Below, in pieces: positions 9,245-19,464 of a stretch of DNA of 64,000 nt. The DNA lies in the NCBI GenBank assembly GCA_029168955.1, contig JAPDOI010000152.1, positions 620,001-684,000 of the forward strand, given 5' to 3'. How positions within the stretch are numbered: position 1 is the stretch's first letter; each line of letters opens with the position of its first letter. Source of the stretch: Aplectana chamaeleonis (taxonomy: Eukaryota; Nematoda; Chromadorea; Rhabditida; Cosmocercidae). The notes under the pieces were generated by a model, which saw nothing but the letters and a program-made list of their open reading frames with translations, was not told where the DNA came from and did no database searches. The position numbers were made by a program, and so were the translations under genes.

Positions 9245-10792
9245 TTATATCCTGTGGTGGCTCGGGAAGATCCTCAAGATACAGGCTGAATAGGGCAGGG
9301 ACAACACTCTGCCTTGCGGAACACTGGCTGCTATTGGAATGCTATCGGATACGTGATTCTGGAACTGAACCTTAGCCCGGCGGCCTTTAGTAAACGCTGC
9401 AATCCATCGCTTCTGCCAGGATGGCAGCGAGGACTTCAACAGTTTGTCGGACAGCAGTCCCAAGTTAACAGAGTCAAACGCTTTGGTCAGGTCGAGGGCG
9501 ACGGCCACCGTTCTTGGGAGCTTTCTCATGTTGGATCCGTCGACCGCAAAGCTCACGATCTCCAATAGAGCAGTAGTAGTAGAGTGAAGTTTCCTGAACC
9601 CATGCTGATGCTGCTGTCGCTCATTTTGATCAGCCAGGTCCCTCACGATCAACTTTTCAGCTAATTTGGCGACGGGAGATAAAAGGCTAATAGGTCGAAA
9701 GCCTTTTGCCGTACTATGAGACTTGCCTGGCTTTGGCAACGGTATCATATTAGCTGTCTTCCAAGCTTGGGGTAGAATGGAGGCCCGGAAAGAAGTGTTA
9801 ATGATATCTGCAAGCATCGGTAGAAGTTCCATGGGAAGCTTCTTCAGGATGGCTGTGGAGATACCGGCAGGTCCGATAGCCTTCAAATTCCGCATTTCTT
9901 TGATAGCCTTCTCTACTTGAGTGAGAGTAAAGGCCTCAGAAGCGTTCATAAGCGGCAACCGGCTCAGTTCTCTAACCGTGACTCTGTTTCGCACGCCTCG
10001 CTTGGCACGTTTGATGAAGAAATTCTTGCCAAGCGCATAAGCAGCCGCTTTCCCTGATTTGAAGACGTTCTCCTCGAACTCAATAGAGGAGCTCATCGAG
10101 GGAGCGGACTTGCCGGAAATTTTCCTCAACACTTTCCACGTTGTAGTTCCGTAAGCCATGAAATTCAGCTTTTCAGTGAACTTCTCCCAGCGCTCCTTCT
10201 TGTTCTTGTCCAGGTTCTCCTTGATCTCATTATCCAGCACAGCTATGTCCGGGTCTAGATGATCAGCGGCTCTCTCCTCATCCCTGGTTTTTATCTTCTG
10301 CAGTATTTCCCTGCTGACATTTGGAAAAAATGTCTTGACACGACCTTCAGGAATGGCTGCTTTCATGGCCTTGCGGATGGCACTTGTTAGATGGCCCTCT
10401 TTCTGATGGACATCACCATTCCATGGGTAGTCCACCGCATGGCGGAGTGCAACATCTCTGAACAGGGTCCAGTCTGCTAGGCCTAAATTAAGATAAGTAC
10501 GATGACGAAAACCAGAGTAAGGGGCAAGAGAGTCAGAGAGATCAATATAGACAAAGACGGGGATATGATCACTGGAGAGTTGTGGATGTGGACCACGTGC
10601 AAGCATTAGAAAGATTGGATGACACAAGAGAGATATCTGGGCTAGAAGGTTGGCCGTTGGCAGGGAGACGAGTGGGCTGGTCACCATTGAGGATAACCAT
10701 ATCGCACTCCTCAGCCCATTCCTCGACGTCATCCCCTCTGGCGTCAGAGTCAAGAGCAGAACAGAACGTTTGATCATTGAAGTCACCCGCAA
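9245..10792 (-). pseudogene. Endonuclease end and reverse transcriptase, N-terminal half
   Basis: Early in the frame, LSSDHIPVFVYIDL is the C-terminal SDH motif of an apurinic-type endonuclease. A linker with a coiled region follows, then the reverse transcriptase: KAIGPAGISTAILKKLP (motif 1 region), FRPISLLSPVAKLAEKLI (motif 2 region), VALDLTKAFDSVN (motif A with the catalytic Asp) and SVPQGRVLS (motif B). The frame is lost just before motif C, which continues in 8163-9236. Upstream endonuclease sequence is in another frame (10569-10865). Confidence 0.85.
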
Positions 10793-10865
10793 AGAAACCT
10801 GAGGGAGAGTGAGCAGTCGTGCAACTGCTTAAGGAGAGGTATAGGATTATAAGGCTCCATGACAT
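10569..10865 (-). pseudogene. Endonuclease middle fragment
   Basis: Contains GFFAGDFND, the GDFN metal-binding motif of apurinic-type endonucleases, followed by DMVILNGDQPTRLP and a conserved SSPDISLVSSNL block. It passes into the frame of 9245-10792 through a frameshift near 10620. Its upstream neighbour is at 11155-11352, separated by a 291-bp MITE. The first few codons of this ORF belong to that MITE. Confidence 0.8.
10844..10853. repeat. 10-bp target duplication, left copy
   Basis: ggattataag, repeated exactly at 11145-11154. The endonuclease reading frame is continuous if one copy and the intervening 291 bp are removed. Confidence 0.75.
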
Positions 10866-11144
10866 TGCTCACCTGCGTGCGTGCGCGTCACGGCCCGGTG
10901 AGTGTCGCGCGCGCGGCGAACGCGGCAAAGTCGCCATCCTGTGGAAGAGTCAACTGCACCACATACGGCAAAACAGTTATCGTTAGCGGCATAAAACGAA
11001 CACAGCAATTCGAATAATGCTCCAAACATGCTAGTTTACTTGATTTCACTTGAATGCTGAGATGTCGCGTCGCCGCCCTTCCCGCCGCGCGCGACGCTCA
11101 CCGACCGCGACGCAGAACGCACGGGTGAGCAATGACCGCTCCCC
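10854..11144. mobile_element. Mutator-like MITE inside the retrotransposon
   Basis: 291 bp with imperfect inverted ends sharing CATTGCTCACC and a following GTGCG/CGCGTCGCGG-type GC-rich stretch. It is flanked by an exact 10-bp direct repeat (10844-10853, 11145-11154). A 9-10-bp duplication is the signature of the Mutator superfamily. It splits the endonuclease between the block ending TSCPRLII and the block beginning ILYLSL. Confidence 0.75.
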
Positions 11145-11154
11145 GGATTATAAG

Positions 11155-11352
11155 ACGGGGGCAAGATGTTACAGGGGGAATATAGATGTTAAATAGAGAT
11201 AAAGGGGTTTTGAGGGGGAGGTGGACAGGAACGTACTCAAGAGTACCGTCCTTAGGAGTATTAGGAATAATATGAGAAGGTAGAGCAGACTGCACGAAAG
11301 TAGACACTCCGCCCCCAAGAGCTGACCTTCTCAGAAGGTTGGAGCTCCCCAC
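11155..11352 (-). pseudogene. Endonuclease fragment
   Basis: Minus-strand frame with SALGGGVSTFVQ, LEYVPVHLPL and LSLFNIYIPP. These are the GGG-x-xxF strand and the N-Y-PP strand that precede the GDFN motif in non-LTR endonucleases. It is bounded by the two insertions and is in frame with the 10569-10865 piece after the MITE is removed. Confidence 0.8.
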
Positions 11353-12354
11353 CCGCTAACCAAAAGTCCGGTGGCGAGCAACCCTTTTCGCGGGCAGCGA
11401 GCGCAATGGCAACGGGTGGCAAGCACTCGCCGGCTGGGGCTCGCCGCCCGCCACCATTAATTCAGCGGCGCGCTCGCCACAGCACAACCACCCGCTCGCC
11501 TTCCCCTGGTCGCCGACGAAATGGTAGCGGTTGGCGGACACTCATCGCTTATCACTTCCTCTCGCTCCTATTAATAAACTGGCATGCCCCACCCAATCTA
11601 ACCTTCCAGTCACAGATTTATGATTCACAATCGGTAAAAAATTTATTCATTATTGCGGCGATCAATATATTTACATCAACGCTCAACGTCACGCGAATGT
11701 TCAACATCGAACTATATTCAAAACCACGGTTTCACATCTGAAATCCATATCAATCATTGGTCAGCAATAAGTTATGGCATGAAGGAAAATTATGAGCGAT
11801 CCTATGTACTTCATTTAGCATTTGGTTCTATCCTAAATAGGGGGACACTCAAAAACAGTTCATAGGAAGGAAGTAAATGTACTTGATATCGCTATCAATC
11901 AGTGTTATGCATAAAAGTATTTATATAGTGCCCCCTCCTCCGTCTAGGATAGTACCAAGCATTTCTCATCGAATTATGATTTTTTCTCCGAGAAAGAGAT
12001 GAAAAGATAGATCTCCAAGTATCGATATAGGTTCATAGTTATATTCGAACTCTACATATCCATCATCCGACAAATGAAGACATTCCGCGTGTGCGTCACA
12101 TCACTTTAATTCATATACATTCTTATTTTCCATGAAACTATTTCAGGAAGTGCAAATAAATTATCGTCAATCTCTGGATGAGGGGAAGCCGCGACGCTGC
12201 TATGATATCTCTACCATAGAAACAGAGCGGTTTTTTCAAGAAAACACTATGGTATAAATGAATAAACAACCGCTCCTCTCCCAAGATAGCGAGATCATAG
12301 CTGCAGCACGGCTTCCTAGAGATAGGATACAGACTAGAGTATATCAAATGAATA

Positions 12355-12475
12355 AAAAATTTTCCAATATTCGAATAAACTAATAATTCGAAAAATCGAC
12401 TCTTTCGAATATTCGAATAAACGAGTTATTCGAATATTCGATTATTCGTTTATTCGGCCGAATATTCGTTGCCAT
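12355..12475. repeat. TTCGAATA-type self-complementary repeat
   Basis: Overlapping TTCGAATAAACGA and CGAATATTCG units, the same low-complexity family as 31738-31945 and 35128-35346. Each unit is its own reverse complement or nearly so. Confidence 0.6.
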
Positions 12476-12527
12476 ACTCATACTCTAATACAGACCATAT
12501 TTAGGAAATGATCAAATAGTTACGTCA

Positions 12528-12748
12528 TCAACATGGCACCTTTGCTTCATGTTTCTTCCAGTGTACACGACGGCAAGGGCTCTTCGTTTCCAACACCTTG
12601 GCTTCTTCTCGGGGTTCCATGCCGCTGAAAAAAAAAGATTTTCGTAGAATTAAGTGGTACATCTAAGTAGTAGCAGAGCACTTACTCAATTAGGGATCCA
12701 CTGGATCTGCCACTGTCCTCTCGAAATTGGTAGCTGTGACTATCTCTC
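12528..12748 (-). pseudogene. Two exon-like blocks carried in the insertion
   Basis: On the minus strand, 12686-12748 sits between ATTTCAG and GTAAGTG and encodes RDSHSYQFREDSGRSSGSLI. A 61-nt intron follows, with a TTTTTTTTTCAG acceptor, and 12528-12624 continues in phase through GMEPREEAKVLE to KKHEAKVPC and a stop. The phases join (2 nt plus 1 nt) and the intron has nematode size. A further exon-like block upstream (12834-12926, containing GISIATQCFIPELLLIVHNV) has good splice signals, but joining it would create a stop. I do not recognise the protein. It may be a captured host gene fragment or decayed cargo. Confidence 0.35.
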
Positions 12749-14029
12749 CTGAAATGATACGGTATTACTGCTTTAGTGCAAAAGTTGTCTATGTGAAAAC
12801 AAACAAAAAAAAACACCGAAAAGGGCATCTTACATTCATAGGCGCTAACTCCCACATTGTGGACTATGAGGAGAAGTTCGGGAATAAAGCACTGAGTGGC
12901 AATGGAGATTCCATTTTCATCTGTAAAAAGTCTATTAGAGTGCAATAGACGGTATGACAGTATAAAAAAGGTTTATTTGCAGAAGGAAAATTTAGATTGT
13001 GGGCACATGGCAGGCAAAAATTATTTAGCACGCGATAAATTAATTCTATTCATATTATTATATAAAAATGTGGAAAACCATGGAAAAACTGATTACCTAC
13101 ACGGACATCCGAATAAATTTCTGATTAAAAACTTTCATCGAATATAAATATATCACATTTTTGCATTCAGAAGTCATTCGGAATTTACGAATAAGGTTTT
13201 CTCCAAACGATTTTGGGAATAAAAGAGGTGCTTCAAAATACCGTATTTGATTTATTCAATCGTTTGGAAATATGCCTCGGTTGCTCATATCTAGATGGAA
13301 AATATTTAAATAGGGGTATAGGGAACAACCCTAGTAGTTTAGCTGTGTTTGGTAAGAATTTCAAAAAAATGATCACGGAATAAAGATTGACTCGTCATAA
13401 TACACGTATGTGGATAACGGAGGCGTATCGAAGGACTTTTCGAAGTGGGGCAATTCACACTCTGATAATGGAGAGGGTCATTAACACCTATCTGGGATAC
13501 TCGTGGGTATACCTAAGGCAGTTACTTATGTGTTGCCTCGCCGAATGACAACGCGAGGTCGCCAAATCTTCTGGCTAACGGGTCAGCGTAATCACGGAGA
13601 AAAAGGTAATCTATACATTATGATGCATAGGTCGCAAGTTGGAAAGTTTCTGAAGACTGGTCGAGATGTTTACTGAATTCGAACCTTGGCCTGAACGAAT
13701 AACATCTGTTTGAGTGTCTAGATGGTGATTGTTGATGTTTCTAGCCTTTTGTCACATTTTCGAATTGCCTTGAAACGTTACTGTAGTGTTAGATCACGAA
13801 ATAAATGAAAAGAAAAGAATAGAAGAAAAGAAAATGATGCAGAGTAAGGAGACGCTGACCACGCTTTTTAAAAATCCGCGGACGACTGGCTCGCAAACAG
13901 CTCGCGACCTGCTGTACCCGTAGCGGGTGGCGAGCGGAGACGAGGAGGCAGCGGCTGGCGAGCACTTTGAAACGAGGGGCTAGCGAGTGGCGAGCAAGGC
14001 TCGAAATGCACGCGGGTCGCGAGCACCGA

Positions 14030-14200
14030 GGTCCTGAGTTGGCATGTGATAGGCGGTGTAGCCCGGAATGTTAGGTTGGGGATAAGTGGTAGAAGGAGAG
14101 AGCTTGGTTTCTTGAACCATGATAACATCCGGGTGATGAGAACGTGCGAATAGAGAGAGTTCAGATAATTTGGTGCGAAGGCCGTTGAGATCAATAAAAC
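14030..14200 (-). pseudogene. Endonuclease N-terminal fragment
   Basis: Reads DLNGLRTKLSELSLFARSHH and then PDVIMVQETKLSP and IPGYTAYHMP, the N-terminal apurinic-type endonuclease motifs (N-G-L, then QETKL with the catalytic Glu). It follows the zinc-finger frame 14191-14763 after a frameshift and is cut off by the 2.7-kb insertion. Confidence 0.8.
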
Positions 14201-14763
14201 AATGGAGAGGGGGCGGTTGGTAAGTGAGGAATCAGAGTTGCTGGGGGCAGAGGCAGAGCATGGAACACAACAAAGGATGAGTCATGATGCCACGCACAAC
14301 TGAGGCCCGAACAGGAGAGATGCACCCACCTTTGGCATCCGAAGCACTGGACGCTGGTATGTCTCCAGTTAACATCCTCGCCACACGTGGCGCATAGGTA
14401 CTTCTGCGCTGGACCAGAATTCCTCTCGACGCCGGCCCTCTGTAGTAAAATCCTCAGGAGAGCTGCGGCCGACCAGCACCTCTCCCATGACAAAAACCCT
14501 CTTCTCGGAGGGGTTGACGTCGGTTTGCACGGAGGCGATCTTCTTTCCTCCACACTGCCACGGCACGAACGTACGACATCTCGGCAGCGAGGGTGACCCC
14601 GTGTTGCTCTGGAAGACTTTGCTAGGGATAATTTTGGCCACTGGGATGCTGCAGGCCGGTGGAAAGAAACGGCGATGCTCTCGATCGCAGCGGGGGTCGC
14701 CTTTCTAGTACGGATCAAGACTGGGTGGGTCGATCGACCGAGTGCTGCAACGAGAATAAGCAT
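14191..14763 (-). pseudogene. ORF1-like region with PHD-type zinc finger and 2A-like motif
   Basis: Residues about 124-153 hold C-x2-C ... SVQC-x2-C-x3-HLSC, a PHD-like finger found at the N-terminus of several CR1/L2-type elements. Just before it, ALLRILLQRAGVERNSGP resembles the 2A-type ribosome-skipping sequence (consensus D-V/I-E-x-N-P-G-P), with Asp and the first Pro replaced. Upstream of about 14450 the more protein-like frame is the one spanning 14369-14641 (VFVMGEVLVGRSSPEDF), so a frameshift probably lies between. Downstream it passes into the endonuclease. Confidence 0.65.
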
Positions 14764-15309
14764 AGAATATGCGGGTGCTGTAGCGAGAACTTACGTAGAA
14801 TATGCGGGCGCTGTAGCTAAAATTTCACCAACTGAGGCTAAACTTTCCGTAACTTACGTAAATTCTCGTGTCAAAATCAGACGAGATGCCTCCGAAACCC
14901 TGGACATCTCTGGTTTCCGTATGAGGCGTCTAGCTATGCGTTGGCGGAGTAGCGCTTTTCGATCGAATTAGATGACGAACACTATGTCGCATCGCTCGCA
15001 GCGGAAAGCATGCACTAGGCCTTACAACACAGCCGAAAAACACACAACACTCCCTAAACAGCGGAGAGCGGCTAATGTTCCGCCGACCACGTAAGGGGGG
15101 ATGTGGAAAATTTCGAAAAATATGGCCTGCCCAGCCCTTCTGAATAACCTGGTTGAGTGGAATGTATTTAAAAGGTTAGTTAAACACGCACTCTATGCCA
15201 GGAATAATTGTTAATCCCTTTACATTTTGCGAACACGACCACCCGAAAGAACGAAAACTCACATGAAGGAGTGGATTCTATGGATATGGGAAAAAATAGG
15301 AAAACTAAC

Positions 15310-18300
15310 ATTTTCAGATGTCGTTTGATGGCGTCTCGTCTCTTCCTCGCTGTTTTCACCATTATAGAATGAAAAGCTAGTCTGTCAATAGCCCAAAGTC
15401 GACAATTTCTGTAAGCTGAAAAATATAAAATTATCGGACAATGTCAATAAAATCCCTGATTTCCCGTTTCATCTAAAAGTTTAAACATGATGAACGACCT
15501 CCGTGTTACTGGAGAGAAATGCTAGCAACGGTGCCTAGGAGGACCTCCTTCTTTTTTTTGTTTTCATGTTCTTTTGGCTGAGACAACCTCCCGCAGCTTT
15601 GGCCCCATTTGTGATGCTTAACACACTGAGCCAAACAGTTCTTCCGCCGCCTCGGCTACAGTCGGCCGCCACAACCACTAGTGAGCCTCAATCTATTAGT
15701 GGTTGTGGTGTGAAGTCAAAGCTACGACGAACCAGATCTGAGAAAAATCGGATCAGAAGTTTGAGAAGGAAATGTTAGTTTTTTAGAACAATTTGTCTGG
15801 AAGAATTTTTGCTAACTTTTGCAGTGCTTGAAACCTCTCTTGACAATAAATATGCCAACACCTTGTGTCAACAACGAACTCTACCTTCACGTAACTAGTT
15901 AATAAAACAATCATGCGAGTAACTCAGTACCTTTGATAGTTGCTGTACGACGACACTGGTGCAAAATAGCCAGTTCCCCAAAAAGCTCATCACGCCTGAT
16001 TGTTCCCATAAAATTTTCCTCCATGAAAACTTCTAGGACGCCATCTGAAACCAATCGTTGGAGAACAGCGTTGTGGAGAATTGACAGATTCACCACAAAA
16101 AATGTTAGGTAAACGCAACCTAGTCTAATATAACAATTGGAAATCTTTGGTGAGTATATGGGAGAAGTTCCGTTCAGGGTCAAGCGGTGTTGCGAAATTT
16201 TGCGACGGGGGTAGGGGGGATGTCGCGAAAACTTTGGCCCGAAAATGAAGGTTAGGGGGATCGCGAAAAGTCCGGTTCAAAAATGAAAATTTGCTAAAGG
16301 AATCCTAAAAAATCTCGATATTTTTTATGACTAAAGGGAAGGATCGTGGCAGTGCCCAGCTTTTAGACGTATGGGTCCGACTACTGAACGAATTTCCGGC
16401 GTTTGACACTTTTAGGAATCAAACATAAACTGCCTAGAAATCGCGCCTCCGGGAGGGAATCGCAAAAAAAAATTGGAGAAAAAATTATGATGGTGGGGGT
16501 CGCTCCAATTTCGAAAAATCACGCAACGCTCCTGTTGGCCCTGTTTCCGTTCCACAATAGAAAGGGACGCAAAAAATCGAAATTAGAGCTTTGGCCGATG
16601 TTTCTCGACGTATCATGAACCGAAAAAGATTTGAAAGAAAATATCACTAGTATTATAAGTGAAGAATCAAAAATTTACTTGTTCGCATGTTTTTCGAGAT
16701 AAAAACTTCACCGAAAAGCATTGACTTTGTTGTTATACTGACGTAATAAGTACGGTTATCTTTCAGGAATCGAGAAATAGGCATAAAATTGGTTTGGGTG
16801 GTGGCCATCGTGTATCAACACCCCTTAGGAAGCGGGAGAAACGGGGGAGAAGCGAGGTTCCTGATTTGGCGCATCACGGGCTAGCCAATCAGGAACCTCG
16901 CTCCTCCCTCATTTCTCCCGCCTCCTCAGGGATGTTGATACACGATGGCCACCACCCAATTGGTTTTCAGCACCCTAAACAACTCATTGGGCGAAATCTG
17001 AGTCAGATTGGAGATTTTGGGAAGAACCCGAAAAATTTGCGAGAGACGCAGACATCGGGAGCAGGGTAAGCTGCCGCTGCGCCATATTTCGGAGTAGCTA
17101 CGACCCCCCCTGTATTTTTTACGATTACACCTTAACAAATACATATCAAATTTGTTTTCAGCCCACCGAATAACCCTTGTTTAGAGATTTCAAAACTTTA
17201 TGAGCCCCTCCCAATTACCCTTAATAGAAAAATACGGAATTTCTAATCCCCCCGTCGCGCCCACTCAGAAGTTTCAACCCCAGTTACATGTTTTCCTCAG
17301 TAACATACATTGAAGTTCACTAGTAACTTTCTTAAAGGCAGTGTTCACGATAAATTGCGGATGTTCAGTTTCTTACAGATTATGATAGGTCAAGAGCTTA
17401 CTGTGACAGCAGCGTCAGGAAGAATTGCAGAAAAGAACGAGAAGGCCCTTTTTCCGCCTTAGCAGGACCTCTTGTGTGACGTCATATTTTTGAGAATGTA
17501 AGGGTTGACCGATGTGAAGGAATGAAGTCTTTCCTTGTTATAAAATGAGTCGCCTTATCCACAGCTTTTTATCGAAGCCATTACCCTTGCTGACCGGTTG
17601 TTTGCCTGTCAGCAAGGGTAATGGCTTCGATGTATGTTACTGAGGAAAACATGTAACTAGAGTTGAAACTTCTGAGCAGGCGCAACCCCGCTTCTCTCTG
17701 GCAGTCCTGAATTTAGATATCGCGAAGTGCGATACGAACGTGGGGAAGGCACTCTTCCGCACGATATTCATTGTGATTCTCTTTTCGCATTCCTCATGCT
17801 TCATGAGGAGGAATATCACGTTGTTCCTCCCTCGATCGAATGATAACTACGGAAACTCGTCTAATCCCCGTGAAAATTTACCCTTGAATCATGTGAAAAT
17901 TTGCATTCTTTGAACTCTGAGCAAAATCGGCTGCTTAACATCTCACGTGGAACCTTTTCAATGAGCTAAAATGATTGGGCCTAAGACCTGGTTCATACCG
18001 ACGAGTGACCGCGGCATAGGGTTATCAAATAGATCGACGTGTAGAGTATGATCTTGGCATGATTGCGAGTCATTCATCAACGTTGCCTCCTATCGAGTTC
18101 TTCGCCGCAAGAAGGAACTTACAAACCTACATACGCGTTGACCTACCCTGGACTTGAATACAAACCTCGTGGTCCGCTGGTAGGCCAAACACAACAACGT
18201 ATTTGGACCTTTTCAGAAATACCGTTAGTAAAGATGAAAGAAAAAGCGCGTGTGCAGCCTTTTCAGAAGCACCTTAAAATGTCTTTTTAGTTATATCGCT

Positions 18301-19464
18301 TCTTTTTATGTTTCAAAGAAGACATATATCGTTTGAAACTTGTTTGCTTCTCTCAGAGCGTTGCAACTTAGCCGTGTTGCGGTTTCGAGATATTGCCCTT
18401 CTAAAACGAGAGGGGGTTGGGAGCTCAAACGGTGTTAGTTCCTTCATCGTTACTAGCTACAATATGAAGAGAGAAGCGAAAAAGCAATCAACCGTGGAGC
18501 GCTATTCAAGCTGGCGTGTCCCAACGGTGGGACACGGTCTATGGTGACGAAATATTGCATGCGGTCATGAATGTGTCAAAGTCTGGAGTTGAACCAACCT
18601 TGCACAACATACATAGTATCGCCAACATCGCCCTGTCTGATGACGACTGAGCCGGCAATGACCTAAAGTGGGAAACATACATGGGAAATCCTAAATCGTT
18701 CCAAAGACAAGGCAAGCCAAAGCAAATCCCACCTCTACGGGATACATGGCAGCCGCAATGAGATTGATCCGTTCATCGTCCAAGTTGCTCAGAAACGCAT
18801 TTGAGAGCAAAGCGGTTCTGATAGATTGGCAAGAGCTAAACAGAAGATTTTCAACATTATACTCTTTCAGTAGAAACTACCGAGAACAAAATGCTATATT
18901 CATATGGTCACTTTCGAGATTCTGATAAAAGTATCCAGGACAGATCGGGTTACGCTTCGTCCCGATCAAGTTAGTAAAGGAAGAGTCCAAATGAGCAGCG
19001 CTCCCTCTGCGTCTCTGAAGTTTTTGAATTACGGTAAGGTGATGCTGCATTGCGCACAGTAAAGTGATGCTGCGTCGCGTACGCCATTTGCGAAAACCAA
19101 AAAACCGTCAGAGATGCAGAGGGAGCGCTTCCACTTTGGACTCTCCGCTTGCCAACTCGTTTGGGACAGAGTTTATACACTCATGCAGTGCATTTGACCC
19201 TCGCAGCTCATCACGAATTGACAACTGGTTCTACGGAGCTAGTACTTTCGAGGCGACTGTATAGAGCAGGTGAGACCGAATTCTATTTAATGCTAACATA
19301 ATGCGTAACTAAATCGAAAAAAAAACTAAAACTTGTGAAAATTGAGCAAACCTCTCATCCTTCAATATCACCCGATGGCCCGCAACAACATCTGGTTCTG
19401 ACGAAACTGGAGTTTTGCGAATAGTTCCTAACGGTGGTGGAATATACGCTCTACCGCAGGGCAC
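15310..19464 (-). CDS. cGMP-dependent protein kinase-like gene, regulatory exons (partial)
   Basis: Five minus-strand exons in order: 19352-19464, 18733-18835, 18599-18662, 15931-16044 and 15310-15415. All junctions have AG/GT sites and matching phases. The first has RKTPVSSEP, like the autoinhibitory/hinge segment of PKG. The second has IRTALLSNAFLSNLDDE and AAAMYPVE (helix leading into domain A). The third has VVIRQGDVGDTMYVVQ. The fourth has DGVLEVF and FGELAILHQCRRTATIK, the phosphate-binding cassette. The fifth has CRLWAIDRLAFHSIM and the linker toward domain B. Thr in RTA, where protein kinase A has Ala, is the known mark of cGMP preference. The N-terminal zipper (right) and the kinase domain (left) were not found. 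The exon at 4862-4994 probably continues it after a 10.3-kb intron of nested transposons. Similarity to EGL-4-type kinases is from remembered motifs, not a search. Confidence 0.85.
15669..15708. repeat. Short hairpin in a PKG intron
   Basis: CCACAACCACTA is mirrored by TAGTGGTTGTGG around a 16-nt loop, within the 515-nt intron 15416-15930. Function unknown. Confidence 0.5.
16796..16957. mobile_element. 162-bp palindromic MITE with 9-bp duplication
   Basis: GGGTGGTGGCCATCGTGTAT at the left is mirrored at the right, and the arms stay complementary through GGGAGAAA and AGCGAGGTTCCTGATT almost to the centre. The nonamer AATTGGTTT flanks both sides (16787-16795, 16958-16966), as for Mutator-type insertions. 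It lies in the intron 16045-18598. Confidence 0.85.
17264..17679. repeat. Foldback unit with long inverted arms
   Basis: A 29-bp block (17282-17310, starting AGTTACATGTTTTCCTCAGT) is exactly mirrored at 17630-17658, with imperfect extension outward through GAAGTTTCAAC. One end of the AAGGCAGTGTTCACGA family lies inside at about 17336. The region also holds the hairpin at 17571-17631. Confidence 0.65.
17571..17631. other. Perfect 24-bp stem, 13-nt loop
   Basis: ATCGAAGCCATTACCCTTGC plus TGAC (17571-17594) is exactly complementary to 17608-17631. The loop is CGGTTGTTTGCCT. The stem is perfectly paired and shorter than a typical microRNA precursor. A MITE tip or a cruciform is more likely than a microRNA. 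Confidence 0.6.
18951..19178. mobile_element. Palindromic MITE in a PKG intron
   Basis: AGAGTCCAAA, GCGCTCCCTCTGC and TCTCTGA at the left are mirrored by TCAGAGATGCAGAGGGAGCG and TTTGGACTCT at the right. The outer parts (CGTCCC/GGGACAG) are imperfect. One arm of the same family is at 7282-7364. Confidence 0.7.

Larger units (their letters stand above)
11356..14030. mobile_element. 2.7-kb insertion with GC-rich, CTCGCCAC-bearing ends
   Basis: This block separates two adjoining parts of the endonuclease (IPGYTAYHMPTQDL on one side, SSNLLRRSALGGG on the other), so it arrived after the retrotransposon. Both ends are GC-rich and carry many copies of GCTCGCCAC/GTGGCGAGC in inverted orientation (11380-11520 and 13880-14030), like subterminal repeats of a DNA transposon. 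The middle is AT-rich and holds TTCGAATA repeats (12355-12470) and exon-like sequence at 12528-12748. I could not define a target duplication or transposase. Confidence 0.55.
8119..14745 (-). mobile_element. APE-type non-LTR retrotransposon (CR1/Jockey-like), interrupted twice
   Basis: Read on the minus strand: zinc-finger ORF1 (14763-14191), apurinic-type endonuclease in pieces (about 14200-14030, 11352-11155, 10865-10600), reverse transcriptase (10600-9236), C-terminal domain to 8163, then a short 3' region ending in a (GAA)n tail (plus-strand TCTTCTTCTTC at 8119-8141). Two later insertions split the endonuclease: 10854-11144 and about 11356-14030. Several frameshifts add to the inactivation. 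The combination of a PHD-like finger, endonuclease and reverse transcriptase points to the CR1/L2/Jockey group; the exact clade needs a tree. Confidence 0.85.
7742..14949. mobile_element. TA-flanked MITE split by a retrotransposon
   Basis: The left end CTCTGCCAACGCGTAGCCAG is mirrored by the right end, whose complement reads CTCCGCCAACGCATAGCTAG. TA sits outside both ends (7740-7741, 14950-14951). Interior sequence near 7810-7990 and 14745-14880 shares AGAATATGCGGG/GCATATTCT and CTGTAGCGAGAA-type motifs. The material between about 8100 and 14745 is a non-LTR retrotransposon, so the original element was only a few hundred bases. Confidence 0.5.

Noticed and set aside
15566..15778. 70-codon plus-strand ORF (LPPPRLQSAATTTSEP)
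   Set aside because: Lies wholly in an intron of the minus-strand PKG gene and contains a hairpin. Splice borders are weak. Possible but unsupported.
17571..17631. microRNA precursor
   Set aside because: The stem is perfectly paired and short, without the bulges and length expected, and it lies next to foldback repeat arms.
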